A stretch of 48,628 nt of DNA from Butyrivibrio hungatei NK4A153 (GTDB taxonomy: Bacteria > Bacillota > Clostridia > Lachnospirales > Lachnospiraceae). The DNA lies in the NCBI RefSeq assembly GCF_000424465.1, contig NZ_AUJY01000020.1, positions 1-48,628 on the forward strand, in the 5' to 3' direction. A program made the position numbers and the translations under genes. The notes under the pieces are model-generated. The model made no database searches, was not told the origin of the DNA, and saw nothing but the letters and a program-made list of their open reading frames with translations. The first letter of the stretch is position 1; each line of letters begins with the position of its first letter. This document shows, in pieces, positions 25,070 through 35,273 of this stretch.

Positions 25070-26239
25070 ATGAACAAAGATTTGAACATGAAGGTTAATG
25101 TGCTGCCTGTTTTGACATATGGTTTTCTTAAGGTCAATGACAGCACAGTTTCCGAATCAGATATAAAAATAGATAGCTTTGAAACTCCGGATGCAAGCAA
25201 GATGCCTCAGGGCGTAGATGTAAAGCGCGGAGTTGATTTTGCAAAAGCGGGCGAGATATTTATCAAGAATAAAGACAGGATAATGTATACCACAGGCGAA
25301 TTTGCAGGTCCTAACGCCGATACGACGGGAAGAAACGACGGTCAGGCGATCAGAACGGGAATGGGAATCGATGTAGACGAGCTCATGATCTCTGCAGGCG
25401 CTAAGTGTGATATTTATACGGTTGAGGAAAATGTTAAAGTTTCCGAACCCGTTATCATAGAGTATAAGATGAAAGACGGCGAAGGATGTATATCATCACA
25501 GGTCATTCATGCCAAGAAAGATTCTGAGATAAGCGTTATTCTTGTGTATGAGTCGGAGAAAGAGTTCGGCGGATTCCATGGGATCAGCACAAGACTTCTT
25601 GCTGAAGAGGGTGCAAAGATAAATATATATAAGATTCAGATGCTTGGCGATAAGTTCATTCATTTCGATGATATCGGCGGTGCCTGTTTTAAGGGCGGAT
25701 CGATCGGCGTTACAACGTTGGAACTTGGAGCAGAGAAGACCTGGACAGGTTGTCTTGTGAACCTTGTTGAAAAAGATGCTGAGCTAATATCTAACATGGG
25801 ATATCTCGTTAGATACAATAATTTCCTTGATGTGAATTACATCGCAGACCAGAGAGGAAAAAATACAAACTCAGTCATGCACGCAAAAGGAGTTCTGATG
25901 GATTCCGCAACAAAGGTATTCAGAGGAACAATTGATTTTAAAAACGGAAGCTCGGGATCGGCAGGTGATGAGCAGGAAGATACACTTATGCTGAGCCCTG
26001 ATGTTGTAAACCGCAGCATGCCCGTGATACTTTGTCAGGAAGAAGATGTTGACGGAAGACACGGCGCAACAATAGGACAGCTTGGCGAGGACTTGTTGTT
26101 CTATATGCAGACAAGAGGAATCGATGAAGAAAATGCAAAACGCATGATGATCAGGGCAAGACTTGACAGCGTTGCAAGAACGATTCCCGATAAGGAACTG
26201 GAACAGAGAGTTATATTCTACATTCAGAATATTATTTAA
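25070..26239 (+). CDS. sufD: Fe-S cluster assembly protein SufD
   Basis: 389 residues, the SufB paralogue that pairs with it. The C-terminal half shows ADQRGKNTNSVMHAKGVL, FRGTIDFKNGSSGSAGDEQED and DGRHGATIGQLGEDLLFYMQTRGI, the last containing the conserved DxxHGATIG-type motif. The N-terminal region is divergent, as is usual for Clostridia-type SufD. It begins 13 bases after sufB with AAGGGA upstream. The neighbouring assignment supports SufD rather than a second SufB. Confidence 0.94.
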   Translation: MNKDLNMKVNVLPVLTYGFLKVNDSTVSESDIKIDSFETPDASKMPQGVDVKRGVDFAKAGEIFIKNKDRIMYTTGEFAGPNADTTGRNDGQAIRTGMGIDVDELMISAGAKCDIYTVEENVKVSEPVIIEYKMKDGEGCISSQVIHAKKDSEISVILVYESEKEFGGFHGISTRLLAEEGAKINIYKIQMLGDKFIHFDDIGGACFKGGSIGVTTLELGAEKTWTGCLVNLVEKDAELISNMGYLVRYNNFLDVNYIADQRGKNTNSVMHAKGVLMDSATKVFRGTIDFKNGSSGSAGDEQEDTLMLSPDVVNRSMPVILCQEEDVDGRHGATIGQLGEDLLFYMQTRGIDEENAKRMMIRARLDSVARTIPDKELEQRVIFYIQNII

Positions 26240-26255
26240 CAGGTAGGAAAAGAAA

Positions 26256-27476
26256 ATGGCTAACATCGGAGATTATCGAAAAGACTTCGATATATTAAAT
26301 TCAGGTGACTATGTATATTTTGATAATGCGGCTACTTCACAGAGACCTAATCAGGTTCTGGATGCAATATCAAACTTTTATCGCACGGCAAATGCCAATC
26401 CGCTCAGAGGCTTATATGACTGGAGTATTGCAGCAACAGATATGTACGAGGATTCAAGACGTGTTGTTGCTGATTTCATAGGAGCGAACTCTCCGGAAGA
26501 GATTATTTTTACAAGAAATACTTCCGAATCACTTAACCTCGTGGCATACAGCTATGGGCTTGATAACGTTTCGGAAGGTGATGAAGTTGTTATCTCAGTG
26601 ATGGAACATCACAGCAATATATTGCCTTGGCAGATGGTATGCAGGAAGAAAAATGCAAAACTTGTATATCTTGAGCCTGATGAAGAGGGCGTTATCTCCA
26701 AGGAAGAGTATGAGAGCAAGATAACAGACAGGACAAAGGTTGTGGCTATCGGGCATGTTTCCAATGTCATGGGTGTTACCAATCCTGTAAAAGAAATTGT
26801 GGCATATGCAAAGTCTAAGGGAGCAATCGTAGTAGTAGACGGCGCTCAGTCGACACCTCATATGAAGATCAATGTACAGGATCTTGGTGCGGATTTCTTT
26901 GCATTTTCCGGACACAAGATGCTCGGACCTATGGGAATCGGTGTTCTGTACGGAAGAAAAGAGCTTTTGGAAAATATGTCTCCCTTCCTTACAGGCGGGG
27001 AAATGATAGAGTATGTTACAAGGACAGATGCTACTTATGCGGAGCTTCCTCATAAGTTTGAGGCAGGTACTGTAAATGCATCCGGAGCGGTTGGACTTGC
27101 CGAAGCAATCAGATACCTTCAAAACGTCGGTTTTGAGGCCATAGAGGCGCAGGAACAGAAACTTACGGCACTTCTTATGGAAGGCATGTCAAAACTTCCG
27201 TATATCAAGATATATGGATCAAAAGATCCCAAGAAACATTGCGGAATAGTTACATTTACAATCGACGGTGTACACCCGCATGATATTTCATCGGTGCTTA
27301 ACGACGATCATGTATGTATCAGAGCAGGACATCACTGTGCACAGCCGCTTATGCAGTTTATCGGAGAAGGATCTACCGCACGTGCAAGTTTGTACTTCTA
27401 TAATACAGAAGAAGAGGTTAAAATATTCTTGGAGAAACTTGCAAAGGTTAGGGAGGTCATGGGATATGGAGCTTAA
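26256..27476 (+). CDS. sufS: Cysteine desulfurase SufS
   Basis: 406 residues, a PLP-dependent class V aminotransferase-fold enzyme that takes sulfur from cysteine. The PLP lysine is in FFAFSGHKMLGPMGIG (K about 224), and the PLP-stacking His in VMEHHSN and DGAQSTPHM are present. The persulfide cysteine is in IRAGHHCAQPLM near residue 361, in the short loop typical of group II desulfurases. It starts 16 bases after sufD. It overlaps sufU by 11 bases, which couples its translation to that of its sulfur acceptor. Confidence 0.97.
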   Translation: MANIGDYRKDFDILNSGDYVYFDNAATSQRPNQVLDAISNFYRTANANPLRGLYDWSIAATDMYEDSRRVVADFIGANSPEEIIFTRNTSESLNLVAYSYGLDNVSEGDEVVISVMEHHSNILPWQMVCRKKNAKLVYLEPDEEGVISKEEYESKITDRTKVVAIGHVSNVMGVTNPVKEIVAYAKSKGAIVVVDGAQSTPHMKINVQDLGADFFAFSGHKMLGPMGIGVLYGRKELLENMSPFLTGGEMIEYVTRTDATYAELPHKFEAGTVNASGAVGLAEAIRYLQNVGFEAIEAQEQKLTALLMEGMSKLPYIKIYGSKDPKKHCGIVTFTIDGVHPHDISSVLNDDHVCIRAGHHCAQPLMQFIGEGSTARASLYFYNTEEEVKIFLEKLAKVREVMGYGA

Positions 27477-27921
27477 GCAGTTATATCGCGAGATAGTTAA
27501 TGAGCATAATCTGCGCCCTGTACACAAAGGTAAATTAGAGAATCCGGATCTTGTAATGCGTGGAATAAACCCAAGCTGTGGTGATGATATCACATTGCAG
27601 CTTAAGGTTGAAAACGGCGTTATTACAGATGGAAAATATATCGGAAGCGGATGTGCAATCTCACAGGCTTCTGTAGATATGATGGTTGATCAGATAATCG
27701 GAAAGAGCAAAGAAGATGCCATTAAGCTTGCCGAGACTTTTATGGGCATGATAAAGGGCGATATTACGGACGAGGAGAGCATAGAGTCCCTTGATGAAGC
27801 TGCTTCGCTTCAGGATGTGAGACATATGCCTGCAAGAGTTAAATGTGCCGTTCTGGGATGGCATACCATGCAGGAGATGTTGGAACATCCGGAAAAAGCA
27901 GTTGATAAAGTTGAAGAATAA
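27466..27921 (+). CDS. sufU: Sulfur-transfer protein SufU
   Basis: 151 residues, an IscU-like zinc protein that accepts sulfur from SufS. The three cysteines are visible in NPSCGDDI, GSGCAISQAS and RVKCAVLGW, with the conserved Asp in CGDD. The SufU-type insertion between the second and third Cys regions is present (GMIKGDITDEES). The start at 27466 follows GGGAGG and lies inside the end of sufS; longer upstream reading has no support. It completes the operon and is followed by a strong terminator. Confidence 0.95.
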   Translation: MELKQLYREIVNEHNLRPVHKGKLENPDLVMRGINPSCGDDITLQLKVENGVITDGKYIGSGCAISQASVDMMVDQIIGKSKEDAIKLAETFMGMIKGDITDEESIESLDEAASLQDVRHMPARVKCAVLGWHTMQEMLEHPEKAVDKVEE

Positions 27922-27926
27922 AAAAT

Positions 27927-27979
27927 ATGCCGCAAAGAAAAATCTTTAATCGGATTATTTCTCTGCGGCATTTCTTTTT
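27927..27979 (+). terminator. Terminator of the suf operon
   Basis: ATGCCGCA (27927-27934) and TGCGGCAT (27964-27971) pair, with further AGAAA/TTTCT pairing inside, and a TTCTTTTTC tract follows. Confidence 0.85.
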
Positions 27980-28047
27980 CTTTTCAAAAAATGCAGAAAA
28001 AAAAGTACCATCCTCATAGGATATACCTACAAAAACAGTACTCGGCG

Positions 28048-28120
28048 TGCGCTGCCAGGGTCTCGAACCCTGGACAACCTGATTAAGAGTCAGGTGCTCT
28101 ACCAACTGAGCTAGCAGCGC
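28048..28120 (-). tRNA. tRNA-Lys (CTT)
   Basis: The acceptor stem GCGCTGC/GCAGCGC, D arm TAGCTCAGTTGGTAGAGC, anticodon stem CCTGA/TCAGG around CTCTTAA and T arm CAGGGTTCGAGACCCTG make a complete 73-nt cloverleaf. The anticodon is CTT and the discriminator base is A. CCA is not encoded. Confidence 0.96.
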
Positions 28121-28325
28121 ATTCGTTATTTAGCGGCTTTGCCGTATCTCAACGACAAGTGATATGTTACTACGCTTAAAAAAGAATTGCAAGTGTTTTT
28201 TTCAAAAAAAATAAAAAAATTTGATTTTTTTTCAATTTCGCATATCTGTGAGGATATATTTGTGGTAAATTAGATGTTATGAAAAAATTCAAAATTGCGA
28301 TTTTGGAAAAGCGGAAGGTGTGTAA

Positions 28326-29102
28326 ATGATATTTGATACGCATGCTCATTACGATGACAGACAGTATGATGAAGACAGAGATACGCTCATAGCTTCTTTG
28401 AGAGAAGAAGGGATTGGCGGAGTCGTAAATATAGGTGCGGATATGGCATCAAGTGAAAGGGCACTTGAGCTGGCGCATAAACATGATTTTATATATGCGG
28501 CAGTCGGAGTGCATCCAAGTGAAGTTGAAGAACTTAATGATAAAGCCATGGATCGCCTGAGAGCTTGGAGCGCGGATGAAAGATGCGTTGCAATCGGTGA
28601 GATAGGCCTTGATTATCATTGGCCCGATCCTGCGCCCGAGATTCAGAAGAAATGGTTTGTGAGACAGCTTGAGCTTGCAAAGGAAGTAAAACTCCCCGTT
28701 GTTATCCATTCAAGGGATGCCGCAAAGGATACAATGGATATAATGCATAGCGAGCATGCGGAAGATATAGGCGGAGTGGTGCACTGTTTTTCATATTCAA
28801 AAGAAATTGCAAAAGAATGCGTGGATATGGGCTTTTATATAGGGGTCGGCGGAGTGGTGACATTTAAGAACGGCCGAAAGCTTAGAGAAGTTGTTGAAGA
28901 AATTCCTATGGAAAAGATACTTCTTGAGACGGATTGCCCGTATCTTTCACCCGAACCCCACAGAGGGGAACGCAACAGCTCTTTAAACCTGCCTTACGTG
29001 GTAAAAGAGATAGCAAACATAAAAGGAATCAGCGAAGAAGACGTAATACGTATTACGGAAGAAAATGCAAAGCGTATGTACGGCCTAATGACGGAGGTAT
29101 AA
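28326..29102 (+). CDS. TatD-family metal-dependent hydrolase
   Basis: 258 residues with the amidohydrolase-like TIM barrel of TatD nucleases. Metal ligands are visible as FDTHAHYDD (residues 3-11), GEIGLDYHW near 92-100, VIHSRDA near 127-133, VHCFSYS near 153-159 and LETDCPYLSPEPHRG near 201-215. The family hydrolyses DNA ends or RNA; the cellular role here is unspecified. The start follows GGAAGGTG. The downstream rsmA gene begins one base after its stop, a very common pairing in Firmicutes. Confidence 0.93.
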   Translation: MIFDTHAHYDDRQYDEDRDTLIASLREEGIGGVVNIGADMASSERALELAHKHDFIYAAVGVHPSEVEELNDKAMDRLRAWSADERCVAIGEIGLDYHWPDPAPEIQKKWFVRQLELAKEVKLPVVIHSRDAAKDTMDIMHSEHAEDIGGVVHCFSYSKEIAKECVDMGFYIGVGGVVTFKNGRKLREVVEEIPMEKILLETDCPYLSPEPHRGERNSSLNLPYVVKEIANIKGISEEDVIRITEENAKRMYGLMTEV

Positions 29103-29963
29103 ATGGCATATCTTGGAAATGCAGCACGCACAAAGGAAGTGCTGAGCAAATACAATATGAGCGCCAAGAAAAAATTCGGGCAGAACTTTCTTATAGACAG
29201 CGGAGTACTTGACGGTATTGTTGAGGCTTCGGGTGTTACAAAAGAAGATTGTGTCCTTGAGATAGGTCCCGGCATAGGAAGCCTTACCCAGTATCTGGCT
29301 GAGGCTGCAAAACGCGTTGTGTCCGTTGAAATAGACAAGACACTTATTCCTGTTTTGGATGATACATTGTCTGAGTATGACAACGTGACAATAATCAATG
29401 AAGACATCCTTAAGGTTGATATAGAGAGCATAGTAAAAGAATACAACGAAGGAAGAGAGATAAAGGTTGTTGCCAATCTTCCCTACTACATCACTACTCC
29501 GATTATAATGAAGCTCTTTGAGAGCGGCGCACCGATTGACAGCATTACTGTCATGGTGCAGAAGGAAGTTGCGGACAGAATGGTCATGGGACCCGGAAAT
29601 AAGGACTATGGTTCACTTTCTCTTGCTGTAGGATATTATGCAAAGGCAACGGCAGTAATGAACGTTCCGCCCGGAAGCTTTATCCCGCAGCCGAATGTCG
29701 GGTCGGCAGTTGTGCATCTTAAAAGATATGAGAAGCCGGCGGTGGAAGTCGGCGATGCAAAGTACATGTTCGAGATAATCAGAACAGCATTTAACCAGAG
29801 GAGGAAGACACTTTCAAACTCTCTTTCCAACAACCCTTCTCTTAAGGTTACAAGACAGCAGGTTCAAGATGCGTTAACTGAGATAAATATTGACGAAAAA
29901 GCAAGGGGAGAAGTACTTTCGCTTACGCAATTTGCGCGACTTTCAGACATTTTACAAAGATAA
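29103..29963 (+). CDS. rsmA: 16S rRNA dimethyladenosine transferase RsmA
   Basis: 286 residues. It dimethylates the two adjacent adenosines near the 3' end of 16S rRNA using S-adenosylmethionine. It has the N-terminal KKKFGQNFLID motif, the SAM-binding VLEIGPGIGSLTQ, VSVEIDK and catalytic NLPYYITTPII, and a C-terminal helical domain with FNQRRKTLSNSL. The length is usual for KsgA/RsmA. It sits in an apparent operon with the TatD-family gene, and GGAGG at 29094-29098 is its ribosome binding site. Confidence 0.97.
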   Translation: MAYLGNAARTKEVLSKYNMSAKKKFGQNFLIDSGVLDGIVEASGVTKEDCVLEIGPGIGSLTQYLAEAAKRVVSVEIDKTLIPVLDDTLSEYDNVTIINEDILKVDIESIVKEYNEGREIKVVANLPYYITTPIIMKLFESGAPIDSITVMVQKEVADRMVMGPGNKDYGSLSLAVGYYAKATAVMNVPPGSFIPQPNVGSAVVHLKRYEKPAVEVGDAKYMFEIIRTAFNQRRKTLSNSLSNNPSLKVTRQQVQDALTEINIDEKARGEVLSLTQFARLSDILQR

Positions 29964-30018
29964 GGTGCTTATGATAAACTAACACTGGATATAGTTGGGG
30001 CACCAAAGAGGTGATATT

Positions 30019-33000
30019 TTGGATAAAGTTGAATACAAAATTCGAGCCGATGAGATCAAGGCTTTAATTGGGGAAGGCAGATTTGCCGAAGCTGTGAAGA
30101 TCGCCGACACAATTGACTGGAAACGAGTGAAAAGTGTCGCAATGCTTTGCACGATAAGTGATCTATATAAGATAAACAGACGCTTTGAAGAGAGCAGAGA
30201 TATCCTGCTCATGGCATACGACAGACACCCCACGGGTAGAGCGATTGTATACTCCCTATGTGAACTTGCCATAAAGATGGGAGAATTTGTTCAAGCAGTT
30301 GAATATTATAAGGAATTTGTCAGAATAGCGCCCAGAGATACAGGGCGATATATCTTACAGTATAAACTCTACGAAGCTCAGGAAGTAAGTCTTGAAGAGA
30401 GAATCGCTGTTCTCGAAGAATTCAAAAAACATGATTATAGGGAAAAATGGGTATATGAGTTGGCTTATCTTTATCATAGGATAGGTCTTACTACTGAGTG
30501 CATTGAAACATGTGACGAGATGTTCTTGTGGCTCGGAGACGGTAACTATGTCATGAAGGCCCTTGAACTTAAGGCGCTTCACGAACCGTTGTCGCCGGAA
30601 CAGCAGGACAGATATATCAGATATAAGCAGAAACATGGTGGATATATAGACAGATCCATAACATACAATAAAGAGGATCCCGCGCAGAGCCAGATGGCAC
30701 AGAATATGCCCGGATCACAGGTATACGCACAGGACACAAGAGAAATGCCACCTGTCTCAAATGACGTTGAGATTAAAGCTCCGTCCGTTGATGTAAGCGC
30801 ATACAATACAATGAATCTGCAGGCAGCACTTGCAGAGGAGTTGAAGCCATATATAGGAAATGAGCAGACACAGACGCCTGTACAGCCACAGGCAAGCTTT
30901 GCGCAACAGCAGGAGCTTGCACAGTATCAACAGGGATTCGCCCAGCAGGCAGAGGCAGCGCAGTATCCGGCAGGATTCGGTCAGCCCGGTTATGCACAGC
31001 CGCAGCAGGGATATGCACCATATCAGACCGGTTACGACCAGCAGACAGGTGCAGCACAGTATCCGGCAAGCTTTGCCCAGCAGGCAGAAGCCGCACAGTA
31101 TCAACAGGGATTCGCCCAGCAGGAAGCTGCACAATATCAGCAGGGATTTGTTCAGCAGCAGGAAGCTTCACAGTATCAGGAAAGTTTTGCACAGCAGCAG
31201 GCAGAGGCTCCACAGTATCAGGAGAGCTTTGCGCAGCAGCAAGAAGCAGCACAGCCGCAGCCTGAGGAAGCGCCTGCAAATTCATACAGTGCGCAGCAGG
31301 GATTTGGAAATACAACATTTGCAGAGGAAATGGCAGAATCTTCAGAACCGGAAATTTTTGATGATGATGAAAATGACGGCTCTTTTTCGCGTGTTGGCGG
31401 AACTATCGGAGAGCCTGCATCCGGCGGTATAGAAGAAGTATTTTTTGATACACATGAGATCCATGTGCCTGAGCAAGAGCCCGTTTTTAATCCGGCTCCC
31501 GAAGTTAGCAAAGAAAATCCCGTACAGGAACAGAGTTCAGATATAGCAGAAATAGCACAGGAAGAGACTTCAGGTTTTTTTGATCTTGAAGATGTTCCCG
31601 ATGAACAGCCTTCTTTCAGTGCTACCTATGAGAACAGGCCGTTGGAGGACGAAGTACCCGGTGCGGTTATTCATCCGAACGGAAGCTACAGCATGAGCAA
31701 TGTGAGCGCAAATGCAAATGCAAGTGCAAATGCGGATAACGCAGATTCAGCTTCGAATGGTAACGGACTTGATAATATGCTTTCTCAGGATCATGACGGT
31801 CAGATCAAGCTGGCTGTTGAGCCCGATCCCGTAGTAGAGAAGCAGATCACGGGTCAGATCAGTATCTCCGAGTACATTCAGAACTGGGAACAGTTCAAGA
31901 AGGATCAGCAGGAGAGACAGCTTGAAAGCGTAAAGAAAAAGGTTTCGGATCAGACAGGAGATCTTTTCGCAGATTACGATGAGATAGCAAAGGCCGGACT
32001 TCAGGAGAAAATTGAGAAGGCAATTTCTGATGCCATTAAGAAAGAAAAGCAGAACAGAGCATCCGGAAGAGGCGACTGGTCAAGAGATAATGCCGATATT
32101 ATCGACGAGGCTGTCGATGAAGTTATAAATAAAGCAGAGCAGGGCACAGACGGTCCTATTGAAAATAAGGACGAAGAGGAACCGGCTAAAGATCCTGAAA
32201 AGAAAAAGAACAGATTTGCACGTGAAGACTTCAATTCTACAAGGAATGAAATAAAGCCTGAATCACCTGAGGAGAAAGCTTCTGAAGAAAACGGGCATGA
32301 AGAGGAAGAGCCAAGAAGACCTCAGGACAGAGAAAGAAACAGAGCGGAAGCAAGAGGTGAAGACAGACAGAGAAACAGAAATGCTGACAGAAAACCTCAG
32401 GGACAAAGACCCGAGAGGCCTGAAAGAGCCGATGCTCAGAGAAATGAGAATCAGGACGGCGCGCAGGGTGCAAAGAAGAAACTTAAGAAACATGGCGCCG
32501 GAAACAGAGATATTGAAGAGAGATTAAGGAAGATGACTCCCGAAGAGAAAGAGTTGTTCGGACCTTATATTCATCATAAGAAATCAAGAAGACAGATCAT
32601 CAAGGCAATTGATAACATGAGCATGGATGCGTTTAGCGGAAATGTAATTGTTACAGGTGAAGAGGGCGCAGGAACTATCAACCTTGCCAAGGGACTTATC
32701 CGCGCAGTGCAGGCATCCAATTCTGACTTCAATGGAAAAGTTGCCAAGATAACAGCGAATACGCTTAATAAGAAGAGACCATCGGCAATCTTTGATAAGC
32801 TTGCAAACGGCGCGCTTATAGTTCAGAGAGCTGCAGATATTTTGCCTGAAACAGCAGCTGAACTTATAAAGATTCTCAAGGAACAGAAAAAGGGTATAAT
32901 AATAGTAATGGAAGATACCAAGGAAGATATGAACAGCTTCCTTGATAATAACCCTGATTTTAAAGAGAGTTTCAGCGTAAGAGTTGATATTGAGGCTCTT

Positions 33001-33273
33001 GATGATGAGTCGCTTGTTGCATACGCTAAGCAGTATGCGCTTGAGAACGAGTATGCTATCGACAATCTCGGTATTCTCGCACTTCATACCAAGATATCCG
33101 AAAGACAGACACTGGACCACGATGTTACGGTCTCAGAAGTCAGGGATATCGTGGATGATGCTATATATTATGCGGAGAAGAGATCTGTATCTCACTTCGT
33201 TGATATCATAGTACGCAAGCGATATGATGATAATGATATGATAATCCTCAGAGAAAAAGATTTTATGCATTAA
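30019..33273 (+). CDS. Giant TPR / Gln-rich / degenerate AAA-like protein
   Basis: About 1084 residues, cytoplasmic. I choose TTG at 30019 because AGAGGTG precedes it by five bases; a TTG at 29995 lacks a site. Residues 1-210 look like TPR repeats ([32 protein letters not shown]). Residues 294-415 are a Gln/Ala/Tyr-rich tandem repeat, 420-740 are acidic and disordered, and about 740-850 are rich in Arg/Glu. The C-terminal 230 residues resemble an AAA domain with a degenerate P-loop ([13 protein letters not shown] near 879-891, lacking the usual GK-S/T) and a helical lid. I do not know its function. It lies between rsmA and glgB. Confidence 0.85.
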   Translation: MDKVEYKIRADEIKALIGEGRFAEAVKIADTIDWKRVKSVAMLCTISDLYKINRRFEESRDILLMAYDRHPTGRAIVYSLCELAIKMGEFVQAVEYYKEFVRIAPRDTGRYILQYKLYEAQEVSLEERIAVLEEFKKHDYREKWVYELAYLYHRIGLTTECIETCDEMFLWLGDGNYVMKALELKALHEPLSPEQQDRYIRYKQKHGGYIDRSITYNKEDPAQSQMAQNMPGSQVYAQDTREMPPVSNDVEIKAPSVDVSAYNTMNLQAALAEELKPYIGNEQTQTPVQPQASFAQQQELAQYQQGFAQQAEAAQYPAGFGQPGYAQPQQGYAPYQTGYDQQTGAAQYPASFAQQAEAAQYQQGFAQQEAAQYQQGFVQQQEASQYQESFAQQQAEAPQYQESFAQQQEAAQPQPEEAPANSYSAQQGFGNTTFAEEMAESSEPEIFDDDENDGSFSRVGGTIGEPASGGIEEVFFDTHEIHVPEQEPVFNPAPEVSKENPVQEQSSDIAEIAQEETSGFFDLEDVPDEQPSFSATYENRPLEDEVPGAVIHPNGSYSMSNVSANANASANADNADSASNGNGLDNMLSQDHDGQIKLAVEPDPVVEKQITGQISISEYIQNWEQFKKDQQERQLESVKKKVSDQTGDLFADYDEIAKAGLQEKIEKAISDAIKKEKQNRASGRGDWSRDNADIIDEAVDEVINKAEQGTDGPIENKDEEEPAKDPEKKKNRFAREDFNSTRNEIKPESPEEKASEENGHEEEEPRRPQDRERNRAEARGEDRQRNRNADRKPQGQRPERPERADAQRNENQDGAQGAKKKLKKHGAGNRDIEERLRKMTPEEKELFGPYIHHKKSRRQIIKAIDNMSMDAFSGNVIVTGEEGAGTINLAKGLIRAVQASNSDFNGKVAKITANTLNKKRPSAIFDKLANGALIVQRAADILPETAAELIKILKEQKKGIIIVMEDTKEDMNSFLDNNPDFKESFSVRVDIEALDDESLVAYAKQYALENEYAIDNLGILALHTKISERQTLDHDVTVSEVRDIVDDAIYYAEKRSVSHFVDIIVRKRYDDNDMIILREKDFMH
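30898..31260 (+). repeat. In-frame tandem repeat encoding FAQQ..AQYQQ units
   Basis: About eight imperfect units of roughly 36-42 bases encode variants of [13 protein letters not shown], with one longer Pro/Gly/Tyr-rich unit in the middle. The unit count could vary between strains through slippage or recombination. Confidence 0.8.
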
Positions 33274-33302
33274 CAGCTTAAATACATTTACGAGGGGGAT
33301 GC

Positions 33303-35261
33303 ATGGGCAAAGAAGTATTTATATCTGAAGCAGACGAATACTTATTCGGACAGGGGACGCACTATGAGATTTATGAAAAACTCGGAGCGCATCCGGCAGA
33401 AGAAAACGGAAAGAAAGGATACTTTTTTGCTGTGTGGGCACCAAATGCAGCAGAAGTTCATGTTATTGGCGCGTTCAATAACTGGGCGGAAGATACGCAC
33501 CCTCTAAAGCGTACAAAAGTCGGTAATATATGGACAGGTTTCATTCCGGGAGTTGGAGTGGGCGAATTGTACAAGTTCCTCATAACAACACCGGAAGGAA
33601 AAAAGCTGTATAAAGCCGATCCTTATGCAAATTATTCTGAACTCCGTCCCGGAAATGCATCCAGGACTACGGATTTATCCGGCTTTAAGTGGTCGGATTC
33701 CGGTTGGTATGAAAAGATCAAGGGCAAGGACCCCAACCGACAGCCTCTTGCGATCTATGAGTGCCACATCGGTTCATGGATGAAACATCCGGATGGGACG
33801 GAAGATGGTTTTTATACTTACAGACAGTTCGCAGACAGAATTGTCGAGTATCTCAAAGAAATGCCTTATACCCACATTGAGCTCATTGGAATAGCGGAGC
33901 ATCCTTTTGACGGGTCATGGGGCTATCAGGTTACGGGCTACTATGCCCCGACATCAAGATACGGTGAGCCTTCGGACTTTATGTATCTTGTCAACAAGCT
34001 TCACAAGAACAACATAGGTGTAATACTTGACTGGGTTCCTGCGCATTTTGCGACGGATGAATTCGGACTTTCATGTTTTGACGGAAAGTGTATCTACGAA
34101 GATCCCGACCCGAGAAAGGGCGAGCATCCCGACTGGGGAACCAAGATATTTAATCTGGGGAAACCCGAGGTGAAAAATTTCCTTATAGCGAATGCTCTTT
34201 TCTGGATAAGGAAGTTCCATATTGACGGAATACGAGTGGATGCGGTTGCTTCCATGCTCTATCTGGATTATGGCAAAAAAGACGGACAGTGGGTTCCTAA
34301 TAAATATGGCGAAAAAGAGAATCTCGAAGCGATAGAGTTTTTTAAACATCTAAACAGTGTTGTCAGGGGAACTTATCCGGAGTTTCTTACTATAGCGGAA
34401 GAATCTACTGCTTGGCCTAAGGTCACTGCGCCACCCGAAGAGGATGGACTTGGCTTTGCTTTTAAGTGGAATATGGGATGGATGCATGATTTTTGCGAGT
34501 ATATGAAGCTCGATCCTTATTTCAGGCAGGGCGCGCACAATATGATGACCTTTGCCATGAGCTACAACAATTCCGAGAATTATATCCTGCCTCTTTCACA
34601 TGACGAGGTGGTGCACCTTAAGTGCTCGATGCTTGAGAAGATGCCGGGCTATAAGGTTGATAAATACGCAAACCTTCGAGCCGGATATACATTTATGTTT
34701 GGGCATGCGGGCAAAAAACTTCTTTTCATGGGACAGGACTTTGCCCAGGAAAGAGAGTGGAGCGAGAAGCGCGAGCTTGACTGGTTCCTTTTGGCAAATG
34801 ACCTCAACAGAGGAATGAAGGACTATGTTTCTCAGCTCTTGAAGATATACAGAAAATATCCCGCTATGTACGAAGTAGACAATGACTGGGGCGGATTTGA
34901 GTGGATAAACGCAGATGATAAGGAGCGCAGCACTTACAGCTTCTACAGACGCGCCATAGACGGTAAGGATAATTTGCTGTTTGTTATAAACATGACTCCT
35001 GTTGAGAGAAAAGGTTTCCAAGTGGGTGTTCCTTTTTCAGGTAAGTATAGGCATATTCTTGACAGCGCAGAAGTGCAATTTGGAGGAAATGGAAGCAATA
35101 TCCCCGATGAGATCACAGCAAAGAAAGGTTTGTGTGATTACAAGGATTACAGCATAACCTTCGATCTTCCTGCTTACGGAGCCGAGGTATTTCGTTTTAA
35201 GGGAGCGGCTAAGGCAAGGAAAAGCACGAAAACTAAAGAATCAAAAAAAGAAAAATTATAA
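33303..35261 (+). CDS. glgB: 1,4-alpha-glucan branching enzyme
   Basis: 652 residues. It forms alpha-1,6 branches in glycogen. An N-terminal CBM48 domain (FAVWAPNAAEVHVIGAFNNW, split over residues 43-62) precedes a GH13 barrel. The catalytic nucleophile is D313 in IRVDAVASMLYLDYG, the acid/base glutamate is in AEESTAWP (E366/E367), and the third carboxylate is in LSHDEVVH. The last 20 residues form a Lys/Ser-rich tail (KARKSTKTKESKKEKL) that is not part of the fold. No other glycogen gene is nearby. The start has a GAGGGGG ribosome binding site. Confidence 0.97.
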   Translation: MGKEVFISEADEYLFGQGTHYEIYEKLGAHPAEENGKKGYFFAVWAPNAAEVHVIGAFNNWAEDTHPLKRTKVGNIWTGFIPGVGVGELYKFLITTPEGKKLYKADPYANYSELRPGNASRTTDLSGFKWSDSGWYEKIKGKDPNRQPLAIYECHIGSWMKHPDGTEDGFYTYRQFADRIVEYLKEMPYTHIELIGIAEHPFDGSWGYQVTGYYAPTSRYGEPSDFMYLVNKLHKNNIGVILDWVPAHFATDEFGLSCFDGKCIYEDPDPRKGEHPDWGTKIFNLGKPEVKNFLIANALFWIRKFHIDGIRVDAVASMLYLDYGKKDGQWVPNKYGEKENLEAIEFFKHLNSVVRGTYPEFLTIAEESTAWPKVTAPPEEDGLGFAFKWNMGWMHDFCEYMKLDPYFRQGAHNMMTFAMSYNNSENYILPLSHDEVVHLKCSMLEKMPGYKVDKYANLRAGYTFMFGHAGKKLLFMGQDFAQEREWSEKRELDWFLLANDLNRGMKDYVSQLLKIYRKYPAMYEVDNDWGGFEWINADDKERSTYSFYRRAIDGKDNLLFVINMTPVERKGFQVGVPFSGKYRHILDSAEVQFGGNGSNIPDEITAKKGLCDYKDYSITFDLPAYGAEVFRFKGAAKARKSTKTKESKKEKL

Positions 35262-35273
35262 ATTCTTTAATAT

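Noticed and set aside
27268..27465. Upstream extension of SufU
   Set aside because: The added residues are out-of-frame SufS sequence; SufU homologues begin at about the ATG at 27466.
28121..28325. Possible small RNA or gene between tRNA-Lys and the TatD-family gene
   Set aside because: The stretch is AT-rich with A/T runs and has no clear stem or coding frame; I see only weak -10-like sequences.
30898..31260. Possible CRISPR-like array
   Set aside because: The units are in-frame, contiguous and lack distinct spacers; they encode a protein repeat.
30773..31432. Long open frames on both strands opposite or shifted over the Gln-rich repeat
   Set aside because: They arise because the repeat has few stop-like triplets in any frame; they lack ribosome binding sites, and the products are low-complexity artefacts.
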